Part shown: positions 47,999 to 64,000 of the stretch, one piece after another
How positions within the stretch are numbered: position 1 is the stretch's first letter
How the letters are laid out: every line of letters begins with the position of its first letter
NCBI RefSeq assembly: GCF_963576545.1
Contig: NC_083647.1
Coordinates: 6,243,507-6,307,506 of the forward strand
Length of the DNA stretch: 64,000 nucleotides
Direction of reading: 5' to 3'
From: Limanda limanda
Lineage: Eukaryota; Chordata; Actinopteri; Pleuronectiformes; Pleuronectidae
Program-made: the position numbers and the translations under genes
Notes under the pieces: model-generated
The model's database searches: none
What the model saw: the letters and a program-made list of their open reading frames with translations, nothing else
Told to the model about the DNA's origin: nothing

Positions 47999-50900
47999 TG
48001 TGTGTTGTTTGCCCTCTCACCAGGAAGTACATATACATCCTCCAAAGTAAAGGACAGCGAGCACCCATTTCTGTTGCTATGGCGCTTTCAAACAGTCCAC
48101 GGATACGGTTGCTGAGGCCATTCTCTGGCAGGAAGGCAGGTACGGTAGCGTCATTGCAACAGGACCTATAGAGACAATAATATATTTTTCTCTAATTAAT
48201 AATAGGTTGTGTGAATTCCGAAAGAACGTTTGTGAAAACCATCTTGGCTAATCACACAAGATGGTTGTTATGGTCAAACCATGACCATAACAACTTGACA
48301 GCATTTTTTTGTTAATTCCAATAGAACATCCAGACAAAACCCCACAATTACCCATCATGCATTCTGTTACCTCTGAGCAGCGTCCACCAGCTGCTTCCTC
48401 TGTTGTTCGGTAACAATGGCAAAGAGGCGTGGAACCACACTGCTGCTTTCCCTGATTACAGATTGGAAAAAGCGGCGTGCCCTGCCAGCGCTATGGTAAC
48501 GGTTCTCCACCTGAAAACAAATCGCCCGAGAGTCATCATGCTGCGATACACATTTAAAGATTCTGTGCAAAATAGGTGGAAAGAGCCAGAGAAGAAACAA
48601 GGAGCTCATGCCAAACACCTGCATGGATGGATGATTTATGAATTGATTTACTTTGGTATCTTATGAGCAGACCACAACTTACCTGTGCATATATGCACCA
48701 GAGAGGGGCGCAGCCAGGCCAGGTTGAGAGGGCAGAGGTCAGCATTTGTCTCAGTGTTGCCAGTGGAAACACGCTGGTGCTGTTGTGGTATCTGAGCAAG
48801 GCTGCCTGCTGTACGGCCAATACCTGGCACTCAGAAGCCAGCTTGCGAACATGGCTGGAATCAGCTGCAGGGGAGGTTTCATCATCACTCTTTAATTGCT
48901 CTTTGAGTGTGTGGTGCAGTGCCTCCATCTTTTCTCTGGCCTGGCTGTAGACAGTGTTAGCAGCTTGGATGCCCACTGTGAGGTACTGGAACAGAGCGCA
49001 GCAGCCTACCAGACCACTCAGCCTCAGCTTCTCTCCAAGCAGGTCCTCTTCACCTAGTGGTGGAAATAATGTGATAAGGGAATGAATCAAATTAATAACT
49101 GATTCAACTGGGTCCTGTATTTAAAGGAAAAGAAGAAATTGCTTTTTTAATTTGTTTCAAATTAATTAAGCATCATAAAAATAAACTAGTTTGAGGAAAA
49201 TGTTTCCATTTGCTATTTGTCCTCCACCTGTCAACGACCTGCAGCAAACTGAAAGCTTCAGCTCAGTTTAGAAGAACAATTGTTAGCTGTACAGAAATCC
49301 ATCAGATTTAGTGGTACACAACATGAAATTCAATGCAGAAGCCATTTGCTACTGGTCAGTATATATATTTTTCCAAATAATTCAACTAATCTATAATGTG
49401 TGTAGACCATGTATTGTTGACACAATCCCAGACTTTCTCCATGATTCAGACCACTTACAATGCCACATTACAGCCTACCAGAGTTTTTGGGTGATTGACA
49501 ATAACTAAATAGTGTACTTTATATTAAACATATTTATATTTGAATTTATGTGGTTTTAAATATCTACAAGCGGGTTTTCATGGCCTGCAAAAAATATAAA
49601 ACACTACTTGCATGGGAGGAATTAAATATATGAATTCAATACTATGGCACGGTATGTTTGATTATGGTCAGTGCTATATTGAATACTGAGCATACAGGAT
49701 GGGTTGAACACATATGTGAAAATATGTGAAAACTGTCCTGTAAAACTAACTGACCACCTTCAGACTTGGTGTCAACTTCCGTCCTTAGTGATCCAATCAC
49801 AAGTGGACAGCTGTGAGTAAAGCTGTGACCATATCCAAGATGCATTGAGGATGCATTGGAGATCTGATCATTCCGAGCATATTGGGAGTTGGTCTGGGAT
49901 CCATTTGGTCACATTCTTTGAGCTGAGTGAACGTAAATGTGTCCTGGGCCACATTGATTCACTCAGGCTACATACCAGTACTTTTTAGTTTTTATGGCAT
50001 TTTCAAACTAAAACCATCTCTGTCCAGTCAATTTTAATCCCCATCAGAACTGACACACCTGAAAATGCATATGTTGTGACTTCTCACATACACTGGGCAT
50101 GTCTGTGCTGGTATAAACAGGAATAGCTCATCTCATACACATGTTAGTAGTTGTGTTATTGAAAAATGCAGAATTGAACTGCTGAGCAGCTGTTAATAAA
50201 GACAACAGGGTCAGCAATGCATGCAATGAATTATCCATGTTGCGTTCTACACTGGTAGCCAAGGCTTAGGCTGGTTGTTTTCAAACAAATTGTAGTAATG
50301 TGGAGGTTATCTAAGCACCTGCTGGCTCTGCTCACTCGCTCCCCTCGACACGCGTACGCACGGACACATGCATGCTCACATACACACAAAACAATGAACA
50401 AACAATGGACACATCTGTAGTCGGACTGGTTAAAAACAACCTTGTCTGGTCTCAGAGAACAGAGGTGATGTAAATGTGTATTTGCATATAGAGCAGGAAA
50501 GTGAGATCTGATTACAAGTGGTCACAGGAGACACATTCATGACATATTGTAATGCCAGGTGACGTCCTGAGAGCTGTCGTCTTGTGACTGGTTCTCTCAA
50601 GACAGATGTTGATACCAGGTCTGTGCAGGGCCTCAGATATTAATAAGAAAATGTACCTTTTGTGTTGGTCTGAGGGTTGTTGTGAACTTGGTCCAGTGCT
50701 GACAAGCTGGCCGTCACAGCCTGCTCGTAAGACCTCCTGGCTTTCAGGACAGCTACTGGGGAGAGGGAGTTGGAGGATGAAGAGGAGGAAGAGGAGGCTC
50801 CCTCTGCTAGCCTGGTTAGGACCAGCACAGCTGGGGACATAGTTACATCAGTTTGTCCCCCTCCTTGCCCCCCTGCCTGGTCCTCCACCTCCAGCTGGGA

Positions 50901-53900
50901 CCACAGCAGACACAGTTCACAGAGGGTGGGGCTACTTAACCCTTTGCCTCCCCCGATCTCTGTGGCCATGGAGAAGACCTTGCGAGCTTCTTCCAGGTTT
51001 CCCAGCATCCATTCAAGGTGAGCATACTCCCGCCAAAGCACCAACGAGGAGCGGTTGTCGGGTTCTTTAAGCAGTCGCTTGGCAACCCGCTTGCTGCTCT
51101 TGCCTTGAGGACGGAGACGTTTTTTGTTGCCACTACATAAGCAGCGCATGACCTGATGCATTCAAAAATACAAATATGTTAGTGCCAAGGCTCAGCACAT
51201 TTCTGACCTGAAAAAGAGTGGACCGAAATTCTTTCTTTTGCTTTATAAATAAACCAATTCTTACCTTGAGTTTCTCATACTGCATCCAACTGAGTGACAG
51301 AACAGCTCGGTGATGAAGAGGCAGGACGGGTTGGACCATGTTGAACACGTTGGTGACAAACCTCTCGCCCTGCTTTCCAAGCCCCACCCATTTCCTGGTT
51401 CCCTGAAGGGTGGTCATGTGACCTACAGCGTTAACCCCGAGTTCAGGTAGGTTGTAGGAGGTCATCGGACGCTGGAGCTCATTACCTAGGATGGAACATG
51501 AAGCCAGATTTATCATTGTCTTCATCTCACTATGATTCACAACGATCGTTATATTTAAAAAATAATAAAGTTAACTTTTTTGTTAATGATTGTGTCATTT
51601 TACCCTGAGTAAGCAAAGAGAGGTTCTCTAGCAGCAGACCAGGCTGACAGGGGGCAGGAGAGAGAACAGAATCTACAGGCAGCCCCAGGAATGACAGGAA
51701 ATGGAGAAGAAAACGTATCTGCAGCTCTGGTGACGACAGACAAATTAGGGATGGACCAATGTCATCAAATAAAACCTAGAATTGGAGAAACAGAAAGAGA
51801 TAGACTTTAGATGCACTTAAATTACATATCATGTAAGTGTAACTTTAAAACAGATGGACTTATAAGGATTTACATCTATCTTTCTGTGTTTGTGTGTCAA
51901 GCTGTATGTACCTGTCTATCAGGATCCTCACAGTCCTCTTCTGATTGGCCCTTGGCTTTGTCCGGCCGCCAGGGCAACCACTGAGCTGCTTCACGAGAAC
52001 ACTCCACATCGAGCCACACGGTCCCTCTGGGCTGGCTCCGATCCTTCACCTCCTCCTCGTCTTCCTCCTCCTCCTCTTCCTCATCTGTTAACACACAAAT
52101 GTGGTGCTTAGGTTGTTGTTGTTTTCATAGTTCTAGCACAAAAATCTATTCCAGGATTACCTTCAAGGCTCAGTATAAGTGTGTGTGTGTGTGTGTGTGT
52201 TTTACCTGCACTGGGCTGTAGCCATCCCCCACGTTCTTGTTGGAGCATCCAGGCTTTCCAACCTCTGGCCCCCAATTCCCCAACCCTTGCCTCCCCGCTG
52301 TCCCAGAACGGCTCGAAGAAATCCACCTACACATGCAGACACAAACAAAGACACATCAAACTACAAGACCCCATTTCCTCCTTATTGGAGAATATTACCC
52401 TTTGTATGTCTATGTATATAACTCATATTTGACTGTTTCAACTTCAGTGAAGACAATCAAACAAACAAACCTGCTGTTTGGTGGACAGTTTTCTTACACT
52501 GTCAGGTTTGTAAAAAGTAAAGTCCATCATAGCCTGAAACAGAGAAATGGCCTTTTCCGATTGACCAGACTGACGCAGGAAATGACACTGCTGGGTGAAG
52601 ATATCTGGACAGAAAGATAGAAATAGGCTAAATGAAAAAAGCATTGTATAAAGCATTGAGCATTCAGACAAATGTTTGAATCTACTAAAACAAATGAGAG
52701 TAGGATGTAATAAAAGTTCCGATGTCAAGTGTGTAGAGTTAAACATTTATGCTTGAGTTGAGGGTTTCCTTGTTATGACAGAAGCAGAGGATACAACTGG
52801 GCTGACTTATAATAGCTGCTTTCAGACATGCACTTGAATCTCCAGACATCTTTCAGAGGGGCTGTATGTGAGAATGCAAATGTCCCGAGTGAGAGGCTCT
52901 GTACTTTCTCCAGAGTTTCTCCCGCCAGCCCCCGAGGAAAAACTCCAGAGACTGTCTGAGTGAGCTCATGTGAGAACAAAGCAGAAATCCTCCACAGGAT
53001 TCACCATGAGCAAGTAATAACATTTCTAACAAGTGACAGATGCAAAATTTAAAAAAAACAAACACAGAGAATACAAATATCTCAGAATGAAAAAGTGGTG
53101 CCATACGCATATAGGATGCCGACAAAGATGTCAAGAGAGCTTTTGGTGACATGGGTCGACTCCAGTGTCTACTGAGAAAACAATCATGTGATCTATCTGA
53201 ATTAATATGTTACATTCTGCCTCTGCCTGTTGTGCCAACCCTCACCTAAACACATATGTGAAAGATAACCTCCAGGGAAAGTCCGTACCCAGTAGTGCGG
53301 ACAACCTGTGGAGTTCTTGACTGAAAACTACTCATGTAACTGTTTTGCACTAAGTCTTGTGTGTGAAAACCTAAAAAGAGAAAAACAAATCTCTAGTACC
53401 CAACATATCCTCCTCAATCCCTGGCAGGGCTGGGTGAGACACCATGCTGCCATCCTGCACACCACTGAGCGTGCTCAGACACTTCCCGTAGGCAGAGTTG
53501 ACCTTTGGCACAGTGAAGTTGCTAAAGTAGCTCTGGGTGAAGAGCAGATACTCCCTCCACAAGGGGGCACTGTTTGGATGGAGGAACACCTGGTGTGAAA
53601 CAGATAAAACACAAGTTAACTTTGTTAGAATGACGGAAAGATTTGGTCACACATTTAAGCACTGGTCAATTCTTTCTGCTCTACTTTGGACATAGACTGT
53701 ATATAAAGATAGATTCCAAAGGTGAATCCTAATCCTCTTGATCGCCCCCCTGGTGGCTGCCTGCAGTATAATTCATAAACCCTGCCTCCTCCATGTTAGT
53801 TGATGTGACACATAAATAAACATTTCTCAAAGATGGTTTGTGTCGTTTTAGGTAATTCTTATCACACCGATGTTTGTTCAAGTTTAAATTTTCTCAGTAA

Positions 53901-56900
53901 GTTTGGTTTTATTTAGTTTTTAATGCATTGAAAATGGGTGAAGCATCATGATTAAAAGCTGAGACTGACTCAAGATTGATCAAGCGTGTGTATCAGCAGG
54001 ACCTCGATGGCGCAGCTCCACAGCACGACCACTACTGCGCACACTCTGGCTCCAAATTACGTTGAACGAGCCAGATGGCAACACGCATATCCGGGATAGT
54101 TTAGCTTCAATTTGGTAGAACAGGAGGAGGTTGAGACGCATCACCTATCTTTATATAAAGTCTATGGTTTGGATCAAGGTAAACAAACCACACCTAGAGT
54201 GTGCTGCATTGCATGTAGTTTAACAGCACTGAGCTAGTTTGATGGAACCTGAGACTCACCAGTTTCTTCCACTCTTTAGCCAGAACCGAGGGCTCCCAGA
54301 GCTCCTGGCAGATCCGGAGCCTCTCCAGCTGCAGAGCTATGGAGGTGGGGTTGGTTTCCACAGCGCGCTCTGCGATGCACAGCTTTTTGTCCAGGACTGC
54401 TCGGTACGAAGACTTGCGGTGCTCAGTCGAATGGCTTCCCTGCGGTTCCTCCTCACCTCCAAACTCTGCTGAGCTCAGCTCATCCTAAAGAGCCAGACAG
54501 GAAATGAGGAAGATCAGAGGAGATGATGCACAGGAATAATCAGACAGATAAATGTGTTGTTGAATGCTTACTCCCACCTATACTTTTTAAATCACTATCA
54601 TTATTAAATGCGATTAAGGACAGTTTTTTTTTTTTAAATCTTCACAGATTTCTCAAGGGCCTTGATGTGCAAAATCATATTCAGGGGACTGAAAACTATA
54701 AGTGTATAAAAGTTGTTACACACATATTCGATGTCACTGATAGAGACGCACTGACACATTCATAGTTTTGGCCTTTACCTGGGAGTTTTTGACAATTTGA
54801 AAAATATATTATAACAAGCCCAATTTTTGTATTATTGTTATGGGCAAATTCTGAAAGCTTGAACGATTAGTCTGAACACTCTGAACCCTGAGGTAGCTTG
54901 CACTACCTCAAACTACACACTGAGGTAAACAGTACTTTTAAGTAAAAATACATTTTCATACCCCCCACTGTTACATCTGGAAATCAAATAACACACATGA
55001 TGCAATAGACAATTGTTGAAACCACCCAAAAGCATTGATATTATATACATTCATACAAAAAATAAACATACTATATTGTACAATGACAATCAAGTCTTGA
55101 ATCTTGAATCCTCTCCGTAAATAGCCGATTAAAATACAGGTGAAAAGTAGAGCCGTCATACCTGGTAATGTATGAATTTGATCCATAGCTGTGTGTCTGA
55201 CGGCTGTTCTCTGAGCTTCCGGTTGAACTCCTCAGTCCTCCTGGACATTAACACTGAGCTCTCCCCTGTGTGTACTTCCTGTTTCTCCTGCTCTGTCTGC
55301 TCCGGCTGTCCTTTCCCCTGCAGCCAGAGGGCCGTGGAGGAGTCGTACACACCCAGAGGATTAACTGATGATGTCGGCACTCTGCCAACTGCATTGAAAC
55401 ATTATGGGTTAAAATGACATGGTCACTGTAAGATATGTGCAAAGTAGGTCTGACACAGAAAATGTCAGCTCAGTTGTGAGTAAATCTTGTACCTGTCTGT
55501 CCTCCATTGTTCTCTCCTTCCTGATCCCCCAGAGGGAGGAAAGTGATGGCACTGATGACATCAAGACAATCGGGATTCTTTGGTAACGTAGGAAGAGCCA
55601 ATTGGGACCTCAGCAGCTGGCGACTGACTGCAGAGAAGTATCTACCTGCTGCTTTCCTCTTGTCCCTGCCTTTCTGTTTCTTATTCGATTCCGCCTCCTC
55701 CCAGCTGACTCCCTGTCTGCGAAGGTCCAGACCCAACGATGAGCTGCCTTTCCTCTTATACCTGGAACATACACAATTTCAAAACTGCAATTCCAGTTTA
55801 TGATAGAGTACATTTATTCTCTTCCTATGACCTGAAGATCAAGAGAGCCCTTTGCATCCTGAAGAGTGAGTGGTTTTAAATATACTCTGCATAGGCAAAT
55901 ACTGTTATTGGCAGGAGCAGGGATTGTCACTAAGGCTACGTAAACACTTCTATGCTTTCATTTGAAAACGCATCAACTCTGCCTTGAGAGACGCAAAAAA
56001 GGAGAAGTTTAGAAATGCTTCTGGCCTCGTTTTAGTTTGGGTATTAGCCTTGGCTTCCAGCGTAGAACACAACAAGGATAATCAATTACAAGAGTTGCTG
56101 AACCTGTTCTCTTTGCTAACAGCTTTGTGAAGTTAAATTAATAATTTTACAATGATTCAACTGCTTACATGTGTAGGAGACCAGCCATTATTTGAGCAAT
56201 CTTTGTACTACAGCACATGCACCTAACTGTTTACACCAACATGTGCATGCCCAGTGTACGCAGGTCATGTGAGAACTGTTTTTAGGCCTGTTTGTATGGA
56301 CAGGGATAAAACTGTGTGGTCAGAGAATGTTTTAGTTTGAAAAGGCCGTTTTAAAATGAAAACGTAGTAGCATGGATGTAGCCTAAGAGAGAGAATGTGA
56401 CAACACTATGCAGTGGGTGCAAAGTGTGTTTGTGTGTGCATGTTACCTCGCTACATCTCCTCTGTACAGGGACTTGTACGTCCAGTTGGCTTGGTCCGGT
56501 TTGCGGTCCACACAGAACGGCTGCTCTGCGGGCGACTGGAGGTCATCTAACCAGGAGAAGGTATTTGCTACTGCAGCAACCTGGGATCTGTTATAGTGGA
56601 TACACACACAAGCCATCAAAAAAAGGACTAAATAAAGGTCAGCCAGTGCCATTGTGTATAAAATTAAGAGTGTAATGTAAATGTGTGTGTTTGTCTATAC
56701 CTTTCTGCCTCTTGCTCCCTTTTGAGATCACTGGGGTAGGTGGTTTCAGAGTCTGAGCCACTGCTGTCGGAATACCTCCCACTCTTCTTTTTGTGTTTTT
56801 TGTGTTTTTTCTTCTTCTTTTCACTCTTCTTCCTCTTCTTTTTGGATGACACATTATCTTCTTTTTCTTTCTGCTCCTCAGCAGAACTCAGCTCTCTGCT

Positions 56901-58619
56901 TAGACTGAAAGGTTCATTCACGAGGTTACAACACATTCACACAGGACAAGATTTTCACATTTCCAATATAGTATCTTGAATACTCGTAAGTAGAAAAACT
57001 ATAGACAAATTAACTTATAAGTTTCTTATGGTACAGAGGGAAAAAAAGAGGGAAAAATAAGAGGAATAAGTACACAAAATAAAGAAAAGGCAAACAGAAA
57101 TATGCGTGACGATATTTGAAGTGGAAAGATGCAACAAACTACAACGTGTATTCAACCACACAAAGTATAATTTCCAGTGAGTCTTTTTTATTATTACCTT
57201 GTCTCCTTCTTTAAAAGACGACCGTGAAGAGAGAGGGCATCTCTGGTCGGAAAACTTGTATTGCTCAGCCAGTCTAATTCTAAAGGGAGAGAGGGACAAA
57301 GAAGAGAGAGATTCAGGAGGACTGTTGATGATGGTGATTATCAACCACTGATTTATGTTATGTGCAGTATCTTGGCTGCGACAGGCTGTTTAAATTGAGT
57401 GGGAAACAAACTGCTGTGGGATACATTTCTATTATCTTACAACAGAGAGAAGTTAAATTGACCTGCAGTCTAAATACACCTTCATGTCTTCTTGGAGCAG
57501 ACAAGCAAGACTTCTCAATGTTGCGTGTAAAGGACATGACCGAAACATAATTAAACCCAGACTAATGCGACACTAGCGTTTTGTATGTGGTCGATAAATA
57601 GTCTGATGGTGTTGCTTTTCAAAGACACAATGTATAAGGAAGGTGAAGTTATTGTTATAGTTATTATTAACGCCACAATCCTTTTTTGATGATGTTTTTT
57701 TTCTTCTTTTTTTCCAATATTTAACTAAAGAAATACAACTTGAACAAAGGACAGTCAAGTTACAGTCCATCTCCAAAATACTGGTCGATGATACAACATT
57801 TGTACAGCCAGACATCCATGAAAAATAACTTATATAAATACATTTGTAAATACACTGAAGTGAAAACACAGGTGACAAAGCAGATATAAATAATAACAAC
57901 AATAATAAATAGCTAAAAGGAAGAAAAAAGGGTGGGTTATTGCATTCTACAAAGAAATAAATGACCGGCGAGAGACGTCCAATTTGCTGGTGGACCCCCT
58001 TATGGGGAATTTGATTCAGTCAGCTCTCTGATCCAGTGACCATATATTGGAGGGAGAGCATCCTTCCATTCAAACAAAATAAGCCTTATGGACAGCAGGG
58101 AGGAAAATACCATTATATTCAAATTGTAGCTAGTAAAACAAGCATCCAAACAATGCAATGCATTGAGATGGGACTGTTCTTCCACATATTTTGCAGTGTC
58201 TCAAAGATAGATGCAGCTTGGGACATGATTAAAACACATGTAGCAGTGTGCAGGAGCCTGCTGGTGCCCAGTCAAAGTCTGGCTTCATCCTAGATCGTCC
58301 TTCTTTCTGTGGAGACGGTGCACTACTTCAAACTGAACCTGTGTGTGTTCTATCGAGGATGAGTAAACTCTCTGAGATTATTTCATCTGGGTCGGTTTCC
58401 AATGTTAGTTCATCAGTTGTCGTTCAGCTCCATCCACACGAAGCTAACACAAGCTATCTTGTGGCTTATCTGTTTAATCCACTCTGTATACTGACAACAA
58501 GGCATCAATGCGATAAGCAGCTGTCATTAAAACGCAGGCTACAAGACGGTGTGTTCACCTTTAGACGAATCTTCAACTTTATCACTCGTAGTTTCTGCAA
58601 ACGCTGGAAACAGAGCCAT
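47148..58619 (-). CDS. nrde2: NRDE2 (nuclear RNAi-defective 2 homologue)
   Basis: Nuclear HAT/TPR-like protein that binds the exosome adaptor MTR4 and takes part in RNA surveillance and splicing of short GC-rich introns. 19 coding exons: 58559-58619, 57198-57279, 56701-56904, 56447-56587, 55493-55761, 55162-55388, 54260-54484, 53400-53589, 52471-52604, 52206-52326, 51912-52084, 51604-51775, 51265-51485, 50657-51152, 48683-49053, 48371-48510, 48021-48165, 47466-47537 and 47148-47273. The sum is 1190 codons with TAA; human has 1164 residues. The start MALFPAFAE matches the family. Exon 3 encodes a Lys-rich run (EKKKKKHKKHKKK), probably nuclear targeting or the MTR4-binding region. Conserved blocks include FCVDRKPDQANWTYKSLYRG, QCHFLRQSGQSEKAISLFQA and DFFEPFWDSGEARVGELGAR. 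The end LRVRLPLEELDILLED is near-identical to mammals. It lies head-to-head with the tubulin gene. Confidence 0.96.
47815..47834. repeat. (AT)n microsatellite, nrde2 intron 17
   Basis: GATATATATATATATATATA run, about ten units. Confidence 0.9.
47960..48005. repeat. (GT)n microsatellite adjoining nrde2 exon 17
   Basis: TG repeat ending about 16 bases downstream (gene sense) of the exon 48021-48165 donor. On the minus strand it is an intronic CA run. Confidence 0.95.
49990..50200. repeat. Degraded MITE, same family as 55930-56385
   Basis: Phrases TGGCATTTTCAAACTAAAAC, TTTTAATCCCCATCAGAAC, CATACACTGGGCATGTCTG and GGTATAAACAGGAATAG resemble the 55930-56385 element (GCCCAGTGTACGCAGGTC, GACAGGGATAAAACTG) in reverse. 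In nrde2 intron 14. Confidence 0.45.
50400..50600. repeat. DNA-transposon-like repeat, inverted relative of 25985-26480
   Basis: Contains GTCGGACTGGTTAAAAACAA, AGTGAGATCTGATTACAAG and TGGTCACAGGAGACACATTC, the reverse complement of phrases at 26095-26205. It sits just before nrde2 exon 50657. Confidence 0.5.
52800..53330. repeat. MITE-like repeat, nrde2 intron 8
   Basis: GCTGCTTTCAGACATGCAC opens a block familiar from teleost non-autonomous DNA elements. It continues with ACTTTCTCCAGAGTTTCTCC and TGAGTGAGCTCATGTGAGAA. The right edge is uncertain. Confidence 0.45.
53688..54172. mobile_element. MITE-like element with terminal inverted repeats
   Basis: Left end ACATAGACTGTATATAAAGA; the reverse complement of the right end reads ACCATAGACTTTATATAAAG. 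About 485 bases, no transposase frame. It lies in nrde2 intron 7 between exons 54260 and 53589. Interior phrases (CCCCCCTGGTGGCTGCCTG, TACTGCGCACACTCTGGCTC) recur in teleost genomes. Confidence 0.75.
55930..56385. mobile_element. hAT-like MITE with terminal inverted repeats
   Basis: In nrde2 intron 4. The left end AAGGCTACGTAAACACTTCT, with TTTCATTTGAAAACGC just inside, is matched by the reverse complement of GTAGCATGGATGTAGCCT with AAAATGAAAACGTAGT just inside. About 455 bases and no protein frame. The hAT label comes from memory of similar fish elements. Confidence 0.7.
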
Positions 58620-58621
58620 GG

Positions 58622-63291
<4,670 letters not shown>

Positions 63292-64000
63292 ACAACAGCA
63301 ATGACCTGTTTCTTACTATGCAAGAGTTAAGTGCTGACAATAATAAAACAATAACCTCAAAATGAAACAACATCTGCATTGAAAGTTGTCAAACAATAAC
63401 ATTCAAATATTGTTCAGCCTTAATGGGAGTGCAAAGAAATTGGTTTAAAAATGTTGTTGTTTTTTAAATTTCCAACTCTTTTGCCGTTTCCTTCATGTCT
63501 TGTGTTTCTTCCTTCCTGTTTTGAATATGGATGTTTTCAACTTTTGTTTCATCTAAATGTATCAGTCACACCCCCCAAGTGGCAATGGAAACTATCAAAC
63601 AGATCTGGCATGAGTGAGCAATCATTTACGTGGAAAAAACAAAACTTTGGACATATTGTTGAAATTAAAATGGTTAACGTTACCTCTCTGCTATACACAC
63701 GTCTCTTACCTGTTCACCATGTCCTGTATCGGTTTGAGTCGATTTATAACAGCTCAGTCCATTCATTGCAGACACCTGCTGACTGCTCTGTCCATTCGGT
63801 GGTGGTGCTGTGCATTAGTGTGAATGATCACCCTCTGTTTCTTCTTTGGCTTTCTCAACTTCCAGGTTTAAAATATGTTTGATGAAAGAGAATGTAACAC
63901 TGATCATGTAATACTTGAAAGCAGAATTAAATAAATTCTTTTTTTTACAGTTTTTCACAATTGTTAACACACGTTTTTCAAAACAATAACGGCTTTCTCA
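63292..64000 (+). other. Beta-tubulin 3' UTR and flank
   Basis: AATAAA at 63342-63347, 50 bases after the stop, probably ends a short transcript. A second (ATTAAATAAATTC near 63925) could serve a long form. Nothing coding is recognised to the window end. Confidence 0.55.

Noticed and set aside
50640..51161. 173-codon minus frame as an independent gene
   Set aside because: It is nrde2 exon 14 extended into flanking intron.
57015..58293. Possible exon or retrocopy within nrde2 intron 1 (frames at 57015-57344, 57573-57902 and 58036-58293)
   Set aside because: No recognisable protein and no consistent splice pairing; the nrde2 exons 58559 and 57198 join cleanly across it.

Overview
This window is nuclear DNA from a teleost fish, probably a percomorph. 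It has spliced vertebrate genes with GT-AG introns, long (CA)n/(GT)n microsatellites and several dispersed repeats of teleost type. The calmodulin product translates to the invariant 149-residue vertebrate protein. I found no bacterial, plasmid or viral gene, no CRISPR array and no tRNA or rRNA gene.

Layout from left to right. (1) 34-5520 (+): ppp2r3c, a PP2A B'' gamma regulatory subunit; its first coding exon lies off the left edge. (2) 8541-10951 (-): fam177a1, convergent with ppp2r3c. (3) 12144-30419 (+): ttc7b, 21 coding exons and 855 codons, divergent from fam177a1; it is a scaffold of the plasma-membrane PI4-kinase complex. (4) 37494-43794 (-): a calm1-type calmodulin gene in six coding exons, convergent with ttc7b. 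Its 5.2 kb first intron holds an unidentified same-strand open frame at 38962-39579 with coiled-coil character. (5) 47148-58619 (-): nrde2, 19 coding exons and 1189 codons, a nuclear RNA-surveillance protein. (6) 60687-63291 (+): a beta-tubulin gene of 445 codons, divergent from nrde2, with three CCAAT boxes upstream and seven coding exons instead of the usual four.

The genes are unrelated housekeeping functions (phosphatase regulation, lipid-kinase scaffolding, calcium sensing, RNA surveillance, cytoskeleton), so nothing suggests a joint pathway. The ttc7b-calm1-nrde2 set matches human 14q32.11 and ppp2r3c-fam177a1 matches human 14q13, so two blocks of one ancestral chromosome are joined here. 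Introns and spacers are rich in inverted-repeat MITE-like elements, LINE remnants and microsatellites.

Most worth a second look: the nested reading frame in calm1 intron 1; a proline-rich, phase-compatible alternative last exon in ttc7b; three small extra introns in the beta-tubulin gene; a ttc7b intron built almost wholly of two microsatellites that also supply its splice signals; and a TTAGCTAGC/GCTAACGTTA motif near several first exons. I saw no convincing new multi-gene system. All exon limits were read by eye from splice consensus, frame and remembered family sequences; no alignment or database search was run.
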